Source of the DNA: Polaribacter sp.
GTDB taxonomy: Bacteria > Bacteroidota > Bacteroidia > Flavobacteriales > Flavobacteriaceae
Direction: 5' to 3'
Assembly (NCBI GenBank): GCA_020740485.1
Contig: DYMN01000016.1
Coordinates: forward strand, 1-52,290
DNA length: 52,290 nucleotides
Shown here in pieces: positions 43,786-52,290 of the stretch. The notes beneath the pieces were generated by a model. That model was given only the letters and a program-made list of their open reading frames with translations, searched no databases and had not been told where the DNA came from. Within the stretch, counting starts at the first letter, position 1, and each line of letters starts with the position of its first letter. A program made the translations under genes and the position numbers.

Positions 43786-45774
43786 AAATATTAAACAAAA
43801 TATTTTAAATAAGGGATTTGTAATTTTTACAAATCCCTTATTTTTTTTGTAAAGTTCGAACTTAACTCCTTTGGTAATTGTTTTTATATCGTCCGTTCTG
43901 AATGGAACTACCGGAAGTCCGAAACTATTGAATAAATTACAGTTAGAAGCATCGCCTTTCCATCCGAAACGTAAACCTTTTAATGTAAAATTTTCAGGAA
44001 GTTGAATTACAACAGCATTATTTTCATATAATTTACCCGTTACTTCTTTAAAGACGTTATCATTACCGGCGATTTCAAAACCGAGGATTTTATCACTTCC
44101 ATTCGTTTTAAGACCACCTCCAACATAATTGAATTTTATTATTAATTGGTTGTTGTTTTTTATTGCTAATTCATCATATACAGGATTATTAAAAGGGATT
44201 TCAAATCCGTAAATTTGATTTAGAGCAATGTCTGCTAATCGTTTTCCAACATCGTGTTTGTTGGTAGGATGAATATCGTTTGGATTGCCAATGTCGGTAG
44301 TAACGACCATACCGGTGTTGGGTACTTGCAAAGTCATGGTTTGAGCTTCTCGAAGCTCTGCCCAATCACACCCTGAATTACTATCACCTAATGTTTTATA
44401 AGTTGCCAGTTGAACATAATAAAATGGTAATTCAGTTTTCCATTTGTTACGCCAATCTTCAATCAATAAAGGAAAAGTCGTGCGATATTGATAAGCTCTG
44501 GGTGCGTTGGTCTCACCTTGGTACCAAATAATTCCTTTAATAGGAAAAGGGAGTAAAGGATGTATCATTGCATTGTAAGTCAAAGATTGAAAGCTGTTGA
44601 CATCATTTGTTAAAAAAACATCGGTTACAAAAAATGCCCATTCTCCGCTTAATGACATTTTCTTATCCCCCAATTGTAGAAAAACTTTTTCAGCTTCACC
44701 CCATAGACCACCTCCGCCTCCAGTGTCCGTTATTTTTATAGCGATGACGTTTTTCCCCGCTTTAAGAACATTGGGAGGAATTGTATAATCTCTTTCCGAA
44801 TTCCAAACGTTGTTTTCTCCAATTTTTATACCATTTATGTAGGTAATGTCTTCATCATCAATTCTGGAAAGAGACAATTTTGCAGCTTTTTGTGCTTCCT
44901 CTGCACTGATTTCAATAATTTTTCTAATCCAAATAACCCCATCTACATTTCCAATAGATTGCGATTCCCAATCGGTAGGTTGAATTAACGTCGGTAACGT
45001 ACTATCATCATAGTTTAACTGAATAAATTCTTCTGCTTTAAATTCGGTAATTTTTCGATTTTGTAGTTTTTCAAGTCGAATGATGATTTGATTTTTAATT
45101 TCTTCAAAATCTACATTTAAAAATGAGTTATTCAAATATTGAAATTCTTCACTGCTTTCAAATCCTTGCCTGCTGATCCAGGTTTCTATCATAGAACCTC
45201 CCCACGAAGCATTGAGAATTCCTATGGGAAGATGCGTTTTTTGGTTGAGCTCTTTTGCAAAGTAATAGCCAATTCCTGAAAATTTTCCAAAAGTTTCGGG
45301 GGAACAAACATCCCATTGAGTAGGTAAAACATCCTCTTGAGGTGACATCGCTACGGAATGTTCTATTTTAACATGTCTAATGTTCGGGAACTGAGTCATA
45401 TTTTTCTCAGTCAAGTAGTTGTCGGATTGTTCAACGGTCCATTCCATATTAGATTGACCGCTTGCTAACCATACATCGCCTACTAAAATGTTTTTTAAAA
45501 CTAACTTATTTTTCCCTTTTATGTCTAAATTATAAGGGCCACCTGCTTTTTCGGGTTGTAATAAAACCTTCCATTGACCTGAGGGATCTGATTTTGTTCT
45601 CAGTTTTTGGTTGTGAAAAGTGACTGTAATTTTTTCATTGGGTTGAGCCCACCCCCAAATTGGGATTTGACAATCTCTTTGCATCACCATATTGTCTGTA
45701 AAGAAACCGGGGAGTTTTATTTGCGCTTGAAGTGCAACTTGAAAGGAAAAGAAGAAGATTAAAACTATTTTCAT
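43714..45774 (-). CDS. Sialate O-acetylesterase-like SGNH hydrolase with odd C-terminus
   Basis: The 686 residues start with a signal peptide ([18 protein letters not shown]). The nucleophile block is [10 protein letters not shown] (S108); the Asp/His block is [18 protein letters not shown] beta-sandwich domain is inserted in the middle. It removes O-acetyl groups from sialic acid or other sugars of polysaccharides. The family-like part ends near GVKFEL; a further 45 residues are translated from the antisense of the rplQ terminator and rplQ 3' end (72-base overlap). That tail is hydrophobic, F/L-rich and unlikely to be an ancestral part. A lost stop codon is the simple explanation. Confidence 0.85.
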   Translation of the reverse strand: MKIVLIFFFSFQVALQAQIKLPGFFTDNMVMQRDCQIPIWGWAQPNEKITVTFHNQKLRTKSDPSGQWKVLLQPEKAGGPYNLDIKGKNKLVLKNILVGDVWLASGQSNMEWTVEQSDNYLTEKNMTQFPNIRHVKIEHSVAMSPQEDVLPTQWDVCSPETFGKFSGIGYYFAKELNQKTHLPIGILNASWGGSMIETWISRQGFESSEEFQYLNNSFLNVDFEEIKNQIIIRLEKLQNRKITEFKAEEFIQLNYDDSTLPTLIQPTDWESQSIGNVDGVIWIRKIIEISAEEAQKAAKLSLSRIDDEDITYINGIKIGENNVWNSERDYTIPPNVLKAGKNVIAIKITDTGGGGGLWGEAEKVFLQLGDKKMSLSGEWAFFVTDVFLTNDVNSFQSLTYNAMIHPLLPFPIKGIIWYQGETNAPRAYQYRTTFPLLIEDWRNKWKTELPFYYVQLATYKTLGDSNSGCDWAELREAQTMTLQVPNTGMVVTTDIGNPNDIHPTNKHDVGKRLADIALNQIYGFEIPFNNPVYDELAIKNNNQLIIKFNYVGGGLKTNGSDKILGFEIAGNDNVFKEVTGKLYENNAVVIQLPENFTLKGLRFGWKGDASNCNLFNSFGLPVVPFRTDDIKTITKGVKFELYKKNKGFVKITNPLFKIFCLIFLFFRSFSLWFNSWFFLFFSNSII
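43810..43848 (+). terminator. Intrinsic terminator of the ribosomal super-operon
   Basis: TAAGGGATTTGTAA (43810-43823) and its exact complement (43827-43840) form a 14-bp stem with a TTT loop, followed by eight T. The minus-strand esterase gene runs through this hairpin with its C-terminal codons. Confidence 0.92.
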
Positions 45775-45873
45775 TTTATAAAACGATTAGCGTTATTGTG
45801 TTTTTTGCTAAAGCTTGTGGATTTATATTCAAATATAGCTAAAAATACCATAACTTGTTTCTGAGGTATAAAG

Positions 45874-45900
45874 ATTTTCAAATCGATTCTATTTGAAAAT
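45874..45900. terminator. Hairpin after the DUF2891 gene
   Basis: ATTTTCAAAT and ATTTGAAAAT form a perfect 10-bp stem with a 7-base loop, 11 bases after the DUF2891 stop. The T-run on the minus strand is weak (CTTTATA), so it may be a partial terminator between DUF2891 and the downstream esterase gene. Confidence 0.5.
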
Positions 45901-45911
45901 TTTTTAAATTC

Positions 45912-46982
45912 CTATTTAGCTTTTTCCATTTTGTTTTTCTCTTCAAATGTTCTGAGTGCGAAAGAAGCCAACCAGTGTTCTCCTTCGTAATTACCATCTA
46001 CAACAGTGGGTAATGCAGTATTGAAATGTCTGTCGGCGGTGGTTTTTAAATGAGAAAAAGTTTTAGGATATTGATGGATTAAATAGTACAAATTCCAAGC
46101 TCTACTGAAATTTAAGCCATCTAAATGTACTAAGTGCCCATCCGTTCTGTCTGAAACTTTTGCTGTATCCCAAGAAAAATTTCTTTTAAAAAGTACCGGA
46201 GCAAATTTTTTCATCCAAACCATAAACTCTTTTTCACTCATAATGCGTTGCATAAGTCCTATTTCTTCCATACATGGCGATAAAAAATCAGTTCCGCTGG
46301 GTTCCCATTGCATAGGACATTTTTGATCTTTGTAAAACAGTCTTACACTGTTCTCTCGTATTACCTTCTGAAACGAGCTATCTTTACTGAATACGGCGTA
46401 ATCCCAGGCGTGAGTCAGTCCGTAAGCGGTATTGTTGTGCATGCCTACGCGTTGAGGATAAATTAATTTGGGTAAAAATTCTATATACCGCTGTTTTACC
46501 AATTCCGTCAAGGGTTTCAAATTTTTTGCCATTTCAGCTGCATAAGGGGCATCAAATGTTTCTAACTCCAATTGCAATTTCAATAACCAATTCCAACCAT
46601 AGGTTCTTTCAAATGAATATTCGTGTTTTTTTGACAGATAATTTATCTCAGTTTTTATATTTTCTTTAGATAAATTGGTTTTTAATTTTTCAATGATTTG
46701 ATTTTTATTTTCTAAATTGGGGAAGTGTTTTAGCAGATAGACCAAACTCCAATGTCCGTGTACGGCAGAGTGCCAGTCAAAACAACCGTAAAATGCAGGG
46801 TGAAGTTCTTTGGGTGAGGCTATTTCTGTGCTATCTATGAGTAATTGTCCCAATTTGTTCGGGTATTCTTGTTGCAGGCATTTATTGGGCAGTTGAGCTA
46901 AGTGATTTGCTTGAGTTAATGTTAATTCTTGCGTAAATACGAATTGACTAAAAAACAGTAACAGGATGCTTAAATATTTCAT
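45912..46982 (-). CDS. DUF2891 family secreted protein
   Basis: The chosen start MKYLSILLLFFSQFVFTQ gives a signal peptide and 356 residues; an earlier start would overlap the preceding gene. The family core reads HPAFYGCFDWHSAVHGHWSLVYLLK, ERTYGWNWLLKLQLEL, YPQRVGMHNNTAYGLTHAWDYA, CPMQWEPSGTDFLSPCMEE and HLDGLNFSRAWNLY. The pattern of aromatic and acidic residues suggests an alpha/alpha barrel enzyme, perhaps acting on carbohydrate. No activity is known to me. It lies between two esterase genes. Confidence 0.82.
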   Translation of the reverse strand: MKYLSILLLFFSQFVFTQELTLTQANHLAQLPNKCLQQEYPNKLGQLLIDSTEIASPKELHPAFYGCFDWHSAVHGHWSLVYLLKHFPNLENKNQIIEKLKTNLSKENIKTEINYLSKKHEYSFERTYGWNWLLKLQLELETFDAPYAAEMAKNLKPLTELVKQRYIEFLPKLIYPQRVGMHNNTAYGLTHAWDYAVFSKDSSFQKVIRENSVRLFYKDQKCPMQWEPSGTDFLSPCMEEIGLMQRIMSEKEFMVWMKKFAPVLFKRNFSWDTAKVSDRTDGHLVHLDGLNFSRAWNLYYLIHQYPKTFSHLKTTADRHFNTALPTVVDGNYEGEHWLASFALRTFEEKNKMEKAK

Positions 46983-47004
46983 TATAGTTAGGTCGATTAA
47001 ATAA

Positions 47005-47955
47005 TTATCTGTTGGGTAGCTGGTCAAAAAAAGTCCAAATTTCTTCGCACGCATTAAAATCTCTGTTAGTGGTGCCGATGATTTTTTTAGATAGATACTG
47101 TTTTCCTCCGGGCCAGGTATGACCACCACCGTTTATTTTATAAAGGAGTAAGGCTTGTTTTTCATCACAATTTTTAAATTGAGATGCTTCCACCTGAGAA
47201 CCGTCATTCGGATTTTTATCGGGAAGCATTTGAGTTATTTTTTCTTCGCATTGCATCTTCTTTTTCCAAAAATCAACCCAACCATCAGCTGCTACCACAG
47301 CGCCTCTACTTTTGTTTAAAACCATAATATGACCACCATTATAGGGGACTAAAGGATCGTCTGTCCCGTTGATAACCATAACGCCAAGTGGTGCTGTAGG
47401 ATGGCATTTAGTAAGGTAATCAGAAGATAAAGTGGCTGTTAGTACAGCACCTCCTCTGAAAAGATCTGAAGTATCGCAAAGTAATCTTGAAGTCATAAAA
47501 CCCCCGTTTGACATACCGGTAACAAAAATTTTTTGGGGATCAATTAGATACTGATTTTTAATTTTCTCAACAATAGCGACTATAAATCCCACATCATCAA
47601 CAAACTCCATTCCCGGTTTGAGATTTGCTAATCTGCCGTCGTTCCAATTCTTATTCAAGCCGTTAGGATATACTACTATAAAATTTTTATCATCCGCCAA
47701 TTGATTGAATTTTCCGAAAGTTAATTTGATGCTTCCTCTACCGGTTCCTCCTCCGCCGTGTAAATGAAAGAGTAAAGGAACGGGTTGGGTGTTGTCATAA
47801 TTTTTAGGAACATAAATCAAATAACTTCGTTTGATATCCTGCCAAACCAAAAACGCTTTCGTTATTTTTCCATCAGAATTATTAGCATGTATTTTAGATA
47901 TGCTGTTGATGAAAATGAAAATTATTAAAAAGGTAAGATGTATTGATGCTTTCAT
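47005..47955 (-). CDS. Secreted PHB depolymerase / LpqC-type esterase (CE1-like)
   Basis: The 316 residues begin with a signal peptide (about 1-24). The alpha/beta-hydrolase fold shows HLHGGGG (oxyanion hole), the nucleophile elbow GMSNGGF, acid in INGTDDPLVPY and catalytic His in NGGGHTWPGG. The LpqC/PHB-depolymerase family includes feruloyl and acetyl xylan esterases; with the neighbouring sugar esterase, plant polysaccharide de-esterification is more likely than PHB. It is first of the three-gene set; DUF2891 follows after 22 bases. Confidence 0.85.
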   Translation of the reverse strand: MKASIHLTFLIIFIFINSISKIHANNSDGKITKAFLVWQDIKRSYLIYVPKNYDNTQPVPLLFHLHGGGGTGRGSIKLTFGKFNQLADDKNFIVVYPNGLNKNWNDGRLANLKPGMEFVDDVGFIVAIVEKIKNQYLIDPQKIFVTGMSNGGFMTSRLLCDTSDLFRGGAVLTATLSSDYLTKCHPTAPLGVMVINGTDDPLVPYNGGHIMVLNKSRGAVVAADGWVDFWKKKMQCEEKITQMLPDKNPNDGSQVEASQFKNCDEKQALLLYKINGGGHTWPGGKQYLSKKIIGTTNRDFNACEEIWTFFDQLPNR

Positions 47956-47981
47956 TATTGAACGTTATTAAAAATAAATAT

Positions 47982-49541
47982 TTATTTTATTTTCTCAGCG
48001 ATGCTTAATGCGCATTTTTCTCCATCAATAGCGGCAGAAATAATGCCGCCGGCATATCCGGCTCCTTCGCCGCAAGGATATAAACCTTTGATTTGTATGT
48101 GTTCCAAGGTTTTCGGGTCTCTCGGAATTCTCACCGGTGAGGAAGTCCTGCTTTCCGGTGCGTGCAATACGGCTTCATTGGTCAAATAGCCTTGCATGGA
48201 TTTTCCGAAATGAACAAAGCCTTCCCGTAAGATTTGGGTAATGAAGTCTGGGAATACTTCTCCTAATTCTAAGGAAGTTGTTCCGGGGATATAGGAAGTT
48301 TTAGGAATATGAGTGGATGTTATTTTTTTGGTAAAGTCCACCATACGCTGGGCGGGAACCTTTTGGGTCTTTCCGGCTAATGCCCAAGCTTTTTGCTCAA
48401 TACTGCGTTGAAATTCCATCCCCGCTAAAGCTCCGAATTTTTCAAAAGGTTTGAAGTCTTCCTGTTTTAATTCAACAACAATCCCTGAATTTGCGGTTTT
48501 CAAATTTCTTTTGGATGGTGACCATCCGTTGGTTACCACTTCTCCCGGTGCTGTGGCACTGGGGGCTATCACACCACCCGGACACATACAAAAAGAGTAC
48601 ATGCCTCTTCCGTTGACTTGCTTTACAATGGAGTAGGGAGCCGGAGGCAAATAGTCACCTCTGAAATCGCAAGAATATTGAATGCTGTCTATCAGTTCTT
48701 GAGTGTGTTCGGCTCTTACCCCAATAGCAAAAGCTTTGGCTTCAATCAATATCTCTTTTTGATGTAACAGTTCATAGATATCTCTAGCCGAATGTCCGGT
48801 GGCGAGAATGACTTGTAGGGCATTATAAATAGTTTGATCTTGTGTTTTTACCCCTTGAACAGCATTGTTTTTGATGATAAAATCGACTACTCTTTTTTCA
48901 AAATGAACCTCACCCCCACAATTGATAATTTTGTGTCTTATGTTTTGAATAATGTTTGGCAATTTGTTCGTGCCTATATGTGGATGGGCTTCTACCAAGA
49001 TTTCAGGGTCCGCCCCAAACCCCACTAACAATCGGATTATTTTATCTACATCACCGCGTTTTTTTGAACGGGTATATAGTTTCCCGTCTGAGAAAGTGCC
49101 GGCTCCTCCTTCGCCAAAACAGTAATTGCTGTCTTCATTCACAATATGTTCTATATTCAACGCTCTAAGGTCTATTCTTCTTTTGCGTACTTCTTTTCCT
49201 CTTTCTAAAATAATGGGTTTAAGTCCTTTTTCAATTAATTGTAGTGCGGCAAACAATCCCGCGGGACCGCCTCCGATGATGATGACTTCGCGCGCGTGGG
49301 TTACATCAGGATAATGGGGCAGCTCAACTTTCTTTTCTTCAAATCGCTCGTTTTTCAAATAAGCCAACCCTTTTACATTGATCTTCACTTTTTTCTGGCG
49401 GGCATCAATAGAACGTTTTTCAACCACTACTTTTTGAATTTCTGTGTTAGCTATTCTCAGTTGTTGGGCTACTGCTTTTATAAGTAGTTCTTCAATGGCT
49501 GCGGTGTCCGGGGTTACTTGAAATTGAAATTCTTTTGGCAT
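47982..49541 (-). CDS. FAD-dependent dehydrogenase (COG2509 type)
   Basis: The 519 residues have an N-terminal domain of about 85 residues (MPKEFQFQVTPDTAAIEELL). The dinucleotide-binding fold follows, VIIIGGGPAGLFAALQLIEKGLKPIILERG, then YCFGEGGAGTFSDGKLYTRSKKRG, ILATGHSARDIY and GLYPCGEGAGYAGGIISAAIDG. These are the marks of the uncharacterised COG2509 FAD dehydrogenases. The substrate is unknown. It stands alone between the esterase cluster and fumC. Confidence 0.88.
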   Translation of the reverse strand: MPKEFQFQVTPDTAAIEELLIKAVAQQLRIANTEIQKVVVEKRSIDARQKKVKINVKGLAYLKNERFEEKKVELPHYPDVTHAREVIIIGGGPAGLFAALQLIEKGLKPIILERGKEVRKRRIDLRALNIEHIVNEDSNYCFGEGGAGTFSDGKLYTRSKKRGDVDKIIRLLVGFGADPEILVEAHPHIGTNKLPNIIQNIRHKIINCGGEVHFEKRVVDFIIKNNAVQGVKTQDQTIYNALQVILATGHSARDIYELLHQKEILIEAKAFAIGVRAEHTQELIDSIQYSCDFRGDYLPPAPYSIVKQVNGRGMYSFCMCPGGVIAPSATAPGEVVTNGWSPSKRNLKTANSGIVVELKQEDFKPFEKFGALAGMEFQRSIEQKAWALAGKTQKVPAQRMVDFTKKITSTHIPKTSYIPGTTSLELGEVFPDFITQILREGFVHFGKSMQGYLTNEAVLHAPESRTSSPVRIPRDPKTLEHIQIKGLYPCGEGAGYAGGIISAAIDGEKCALSIAEKIK

Positions 49542-49657
49542 GTATCTTTTGTATAATTGACAAAACTACAAAATTGCTAAGTCTGTTTGTAATCTTTGTC
49601 ACTTTATATTTTTACAAAGTTTGATAAATGTCAGTTTTTTAAGGATAGTTTAATTTG

Positions 49658-49665
49658 TACTTTTG
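49658..49665 (+). promoter_or_regulatory. -7 promoter element of fumC
   Basis: TACTTTTG, preceded by GTAC and AT-rich DNA, lies 59 bases before the start codon. No TTTG is at the right distance upstream. Confidence 0.5.
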
Positions 49666-49724
49666 TTTTATTCTAAATAATTGTAATCTAAAATAATAAT
49701 TTAATAACCTAAAACCAAATTATC

Positions 49725-51122
49725 ATGAGTTTTCGAATAGAGAAAGACACTATGGGCGAAGTTCAAGTGTCTAATGAAGTATATTGGGGTGCTCAAACCC
49801 AACGTTCTATCAACAATTTTAAAATAGGTCCGGCTGCCTCTATGCCTGATGAAATTATTAAAGCATTTGGTTATCTAAAAAAAGCGGCTGCTTATGCCAA
49901 CTGTGAGTTAGGCGTGTTGAGTGGAGAAAAACGCGATGCCATCGCCCAAGTGTGTGATGAAATTTTAGCCGGTAAATTAGCCGATCAATTTCCGTTGGTG
50001 ATATGGCAAACAGGTTCAGGTACGCAGTCTAATATGAATGTAAATGAAGTAGTGGCGCACAGAGCACATGTATTGGCTGGAAAGAAAATAGGGGAGGGCG
50101 AAAAGACTTTGCAACCCAATGATGACGTAAACAAGAGCCAATCATCTAATGATACTTTCCCAACGGCTATGAGTATTGCTGCTTACAAAGCTATGGTAGA
50201 AGTTACTATTCCCGGAGTAGAAAAGTTGTTAAATACCTTGAAAGCAAAAACGATAGCATTTAAAGACGTCATCAAAATTGGACGTACCCACTTGATGGAT
50301 GCTACCCCGCTTACTTTAGGACAAGAGTTTTCAGGTTATGCTGCTCAATTAGAACACGGTTTGAAAGCCCTTAAAAACACGCTACCTCATATGGCGGAAT
50401 TAGCATTGGGAGGTACAGCTGTAGGAACTGGATTGAATACCCCCAAAAATTATGATGTGGTTGTGGCAAAATATATAGCCGAATTTACAGGATTGCCTTT
50501 TGTAACGGCGCCCAACAAATTTGAAGCTTTAGCCGCTCACGATGCATTTGTGGAAAGTCACGGCGCTTTAAAACAATTAGCAGTTTCATTGTTTAAAATA
50601 GCACAAGACATCCGTTTGTTAGGTTCAGGACCGAGAAGTGGAATTGGTGAATTGTTATTACCTGAAAACGAACCAGGCTCGTCTATCATGCCGGGTAAAG
50701 TAAATCCAACGCAAGCAGAAGCTTTGACAATGGTTTGTGCGCAAGTGATGGGTAATGACGTGACGATTACCTTTGCCGGAACGCAAGGACATTTTGAATT
50801 AAATGTATTCAAGCCGGTTATGGCGGCTAATTTTTTACAATCTTCCAGATTGTTAGGCGATGCTTGCGCATCATTTAATGATAATATGATTCAAGGCACG
50901 GAACCCAATTTGAAGAGAATTAACGAACTGGTAAACAATTCGCTGATGTTGGTTACGGCTTTAAATACCAAAATTGGATATTACAAAGCTGCAGAAATAG
51001 CGCAAACCGCCCATCGCAATGGAACGACTTTAAAAGAAGAAGCCGTTCGCTTGGGCTATGTTACGCCTGAGCAATACGACGAATGGGTTGTCCCTGCTAA
51101 AATGGTAGGCAGCTTAAGTTAG
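49725..51122 (+). CDS. fumC: Class II fumarate hydratase
   Basis: The enzyme interconverts fumarate and L-malate in the TCA cycle without an Fe-S cluster. The 465 residues contain [49 protein letters not shown] and the signature [16 protein letters not shown]. Length is normal. It is monocistronic, with its own promoter and terminator. Confidence 0.97.
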   Translation: MSFRIEKDTMGEVQVSNEVYWGAQTQRSINNFKIGPAASMPDEIIKAFGYLKKAAAYANCELGVLSGEKRDAIAQVCDEILAGKLADQFPLVIWQTGSGTQSNMNVNEVVAHRAHVLAGKKIGEGEKTLQPNDDVNKSQSSNDTFPTAMSIAAYKAMVEVTIPGVEKLLNTLKAKTIAFKDVIKIGRTHLMDATPLTLGQEFSGYAAQLEHGLKALKNTLPHMAELALGGTAVGTGLNTPKNYDVVVAKYIAEFTGLPFVTAPNKFEALAAHDAFVESHGALKQLAVSLFKIAQDIRLLGSGPRSGIGELLLPENEPGSSIMPGKVNPTQAEALTMVCAQVMGNDVTITFAGTQGHFELNVFKPVMAANFLQSSRLLGDACASFNDNMIQGTEPNLKRINELVNNSLMLVTALNTKIGYYKAAEIAQTAHRNGTTLKEEAVRLGYVTPEQYDEWVVPAKMVGSLS

Positions 51123-51140
51123 TAACAAATTTAATAGTAA

Positions 51141-51175
51141 AAAAACCCGATGTATTCTGAATACTTCGGGTTTTT
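51141..51175 (+). terminator. Intrinsic terminator of fumC
   Basis: AAAACCCGA-t-GTATTC pairs with GAATAC-TT-CGGGTTTT with a small bulge, followed by a T-run. It also suits the convergent glycosyltransferase gene on the other strand, where an A-run becomes T. Confidence 0.85.
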
Positions 51176-51203
51176 ATTTATAATGAAGACTTTGAGGTTT
51201 CTT

Positions 51204-51866
51204 TTAACTTGGTTTAAGTACAGGCGTAGTTTCAGCTAATTTTTTCCAATGATTTTTTCTGCTAAAACCGTAGAGAAATGTTTTGCTCATACGGTAGCTA
51301 AAGGTTACGTACTCATTGTAATTCATCCCCAATAATCTAAAATTGACTTCTTTATTTTCTTGAATAGCGCGGTTAACCCCTTCTGTAAAAGCAGTAGGCC
51401 CGGTCATAGCATGTACATTATAGGGATATTTGTTTTCCTTTAAGTTTTGGATAATCACTTCTAAAGTTTTCTTCAAAAAAGGATGTCCTTTGTCAAAGAA
51501 TAATGCAAATTGGATGTAAAGCACCATGTTTTCCTCATAAGAAATAACAGCACTATCACTGTTTAAAAGAAAATCATCTAATTTTTTGGTTATCAAACTG
51601 TCTATATCGAGATAGACTCCGCCATATTTGTATAAAACGGCATATCTGAAAAAATCTGCCTTCGCGGCTCCGATATTTATTCTTTTAAAAAGCTGATAAG
51701 TTTCCTCGTCAAATTCTTTTTGTATAAATTGATCAATGGCGACATCATCATAAAAATGATATTCATATTCCGGATTTTTTCTCTTTAACCTATAAATGTG
51801 ATAACGCGTCAATAAAGGGAGTTGCTGCGTTTTAAAAGTTTGAAATATTTGCTTAGGAATTGCCAT
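51204..51866 (-). CDS. GT32-like glycosyltransferase
   Basis: The 220 residues match the DXD-containing sugar transferase family (OCH1/capsular type): IPKQIFQTFKTQQLPLLTRYHIYRLKRKNPEYEYHFYDD, then GAAKADFFRYAVLYKYGGVYLDIDSL with the metal-binding DID, and TGPTAFTEGVNRAI. It has no membrane segment and probably works on an O-antigen, capsule or glycan in the cytoplasm. It stands alone, without other surface-polysaccharide genes. Confidence 0.85.
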   Translation of the reverse strand: MAIPKQIFQTFKTQQLPLLTRYHIYRLKRKNPEYEYHFYDDVAIDQFIQKEFDEETYQLFKRINIGAAKADFFRYAVLYKYGGVYLDIDSLITKKLDDFLLNSDSAVISYEENMVLYIQFALFFDKGHPFLKKTLEVIIQNLKENKYPYNVHAMTGPTAFTEGVNRAIQENKEVNFRLLGMNYNEYVTFSYRMSKTFLYGFSRKNHWKKLAETTPVLKPS

Positions 51867-52097
51867 TTAAAGATAGAATTTGAGATAAACTTACAAAGTA
51901 AAATGAATACGCTACAAAGGAAAGCATTTTTTGATTTAAAAAAGTATATTTTGATTAATTTTAAGTCCTGTATGGTTTCATGCTTTGGTAAAATATATCG
52001 GAGATAACTCAGTGAATCCGGCGACATGCAATGCTTTGTTTCAGTAACTTTTTAGTGACGTGTTAGCTTATGTTGATTTAGATAAATATTTCAAAGA

Positions 52098-52128
52098 CCA
52101 CACGAGAGGACCCGTGCGGCAGCTGGGG
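52098..52128 (+). repeat. GC-rich hairpin repeat, copy 1
   Basis: CCACACG, a 7-8-base loop and CGTGCGG form a stem with one A-C mismatch, followed by CAGCTGGGG. The 3' part GTGCGGCAGCTGGGG is identical in copy 2. It belongs to the gene-free stretch 51867-52290, which otherwise is AT-rich and without an open frame of interest. Confidence 0.7.
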
Positions 52129-52142
52129 ATTTCTTATTCTAT

Positions 52143-52159
52143 AAGTTTAGAATAAACTT
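52143..52159 (+). repeat. Hairpin between the two GC-rich repeats
   Basis: AAGTTTA-GAA-TAAACTT is a perfect 7-bp stem with a 3-base loop, followed by TTTT. It looks like a weak terminator and separates the two copies. Confidence 0.55.
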
Positions 52160-52167
52160 TTTAAATG

Positions 52168-52197
52168 CCACACGATGCAATCGTGCGGCAGCTGGGG
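52168..52197 (+). repeat. GC-rich hairpin repeat, copy 2
   Basis: CCACACGAT-GCA-ATCGTGCGG forms a 9-bp stem with one A-C mismatch, followed by CAGCTGGGG. It starts 70 bases after copy 1. The base of the stem and the 3' tail are conserved while the apical part differs, as expected for a structured element. Confidence 0.7.
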
Positions 52198-52275
52198 TTT
52201 GCTTAGAAAACTCAAATGGAAATTTTTAAAAAAAATGCAAAATTATTTGCTTAAGTCCAGTAAGCTGAGGATTTT

Positions 52276-52290
52276 TTCGGCATTGCCGAA
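52276..52290. repeat. Palindrome at the window edge
   Basis: TTCGGCA-T-TGCCGAA is a perfect palindrome that ends with the window. TGCCGAA also occurs twice in tandem at 315-329. It may be the start of a longer repeat outside the window. Confidence 0.5.

Noticed and set aside
46983-47129. Longer DUF2891 protein
   Set aside because: The extension overlaps the upstream esterase gene in another frame, and the internal Met starts a clear signal peptide.
52098-52197. Two similar GC-rich repeats as a short CRISPR
   Set aside because: Only two copies with variable inner parts, the spacer carries its own hairpin, and no cas gene is present.
1-52290. tRNA, rRNA or riboswitch genes
   Set aside because: No cloverleaf, TTCGA/GGTTC arm context or known riboswitch core was found in the gaps by reading.

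Overview
The window is chromosomal DNA from a low-GC member of the Bacteroidota, most likely a Flavobacteriaceae species close to Flavobacterium. The evidence is a type IX secretion gene (porQ), the flavobacterial order of the ribosomal super-operon, promoters of the TAnnTTTG type, lack of purine-rich Shine-Dalgarno sites, and small flavobacterial families (DUF5606, PepSY-like, DUF2891, CreD with a winged-helix partner). No rRNA, tRNA, complete insertion sequence, phage or CRISPR locus is visible.

Layout. (1) 397-10208, all on the minus strand, is an envelope-response block: OmpR-type response regulator, histidine kinase, PAP2 phosphatase, PepSY-like protein, TolC/adaptor/RND tripartite efflux pump and a PagL-like lipid A deacylase. 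Two promoters in it share an almost identical direct-repeat operator. (2) 10574-14706 holds a DgkA-like kinase, a Dph6-like ATP pyrophosphatase, a 66-residue HTH protein, and a membrane protein / winged-helix regulator / CreD locus that is full of 7- and 8-bp tandem repeats; a matching palindrome lies in front of the membrane protein gene and creD. (3) 14805-24072 carries a TonB-like protein, RmuC, two tandem TlpA-like lipoproteins, Cmk, PorQ, a LolC/E-like permease and a NamZ-like muramidase behind a minisatellite. (4) 24298-26549 holds DUF5606, MazG and a GH53 galactanase. (5) 26770-43785 is the complete str-S10-spc-alpha ribosomal super-operon (rpsL to rplQ), including the short rpmD and rpmJ genes. 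(6) 43714-47955 is a minus-strand set of secreted esterases and DUF2891, followed by an FAD dehydrogenase, fumarase C and a GT32-like glycosyltransferase. (7) 51867-52290 has no gene but holds two copies of a GC-rich hairpin repeat.

How the parts work together. The ribosomal block is conventional, but the leaders before rpsL, rpsG and rpsD can fold. The most unusual material is regulatory: the two-component operator pair, the TACTTTG-N5-CAAAGT palindrome pair around the winged-helix regulator, and repeat arrays that run into coding starts. In one case (12917) the expected ATG is an ATT inside the last repeat unit. I did not find a clearly new defence or enzyme system. The best candidates for something undescribed are the envelope/lipid A regulon, the repeat-controlled CreD locus and the hairpin repeat at the right edge.
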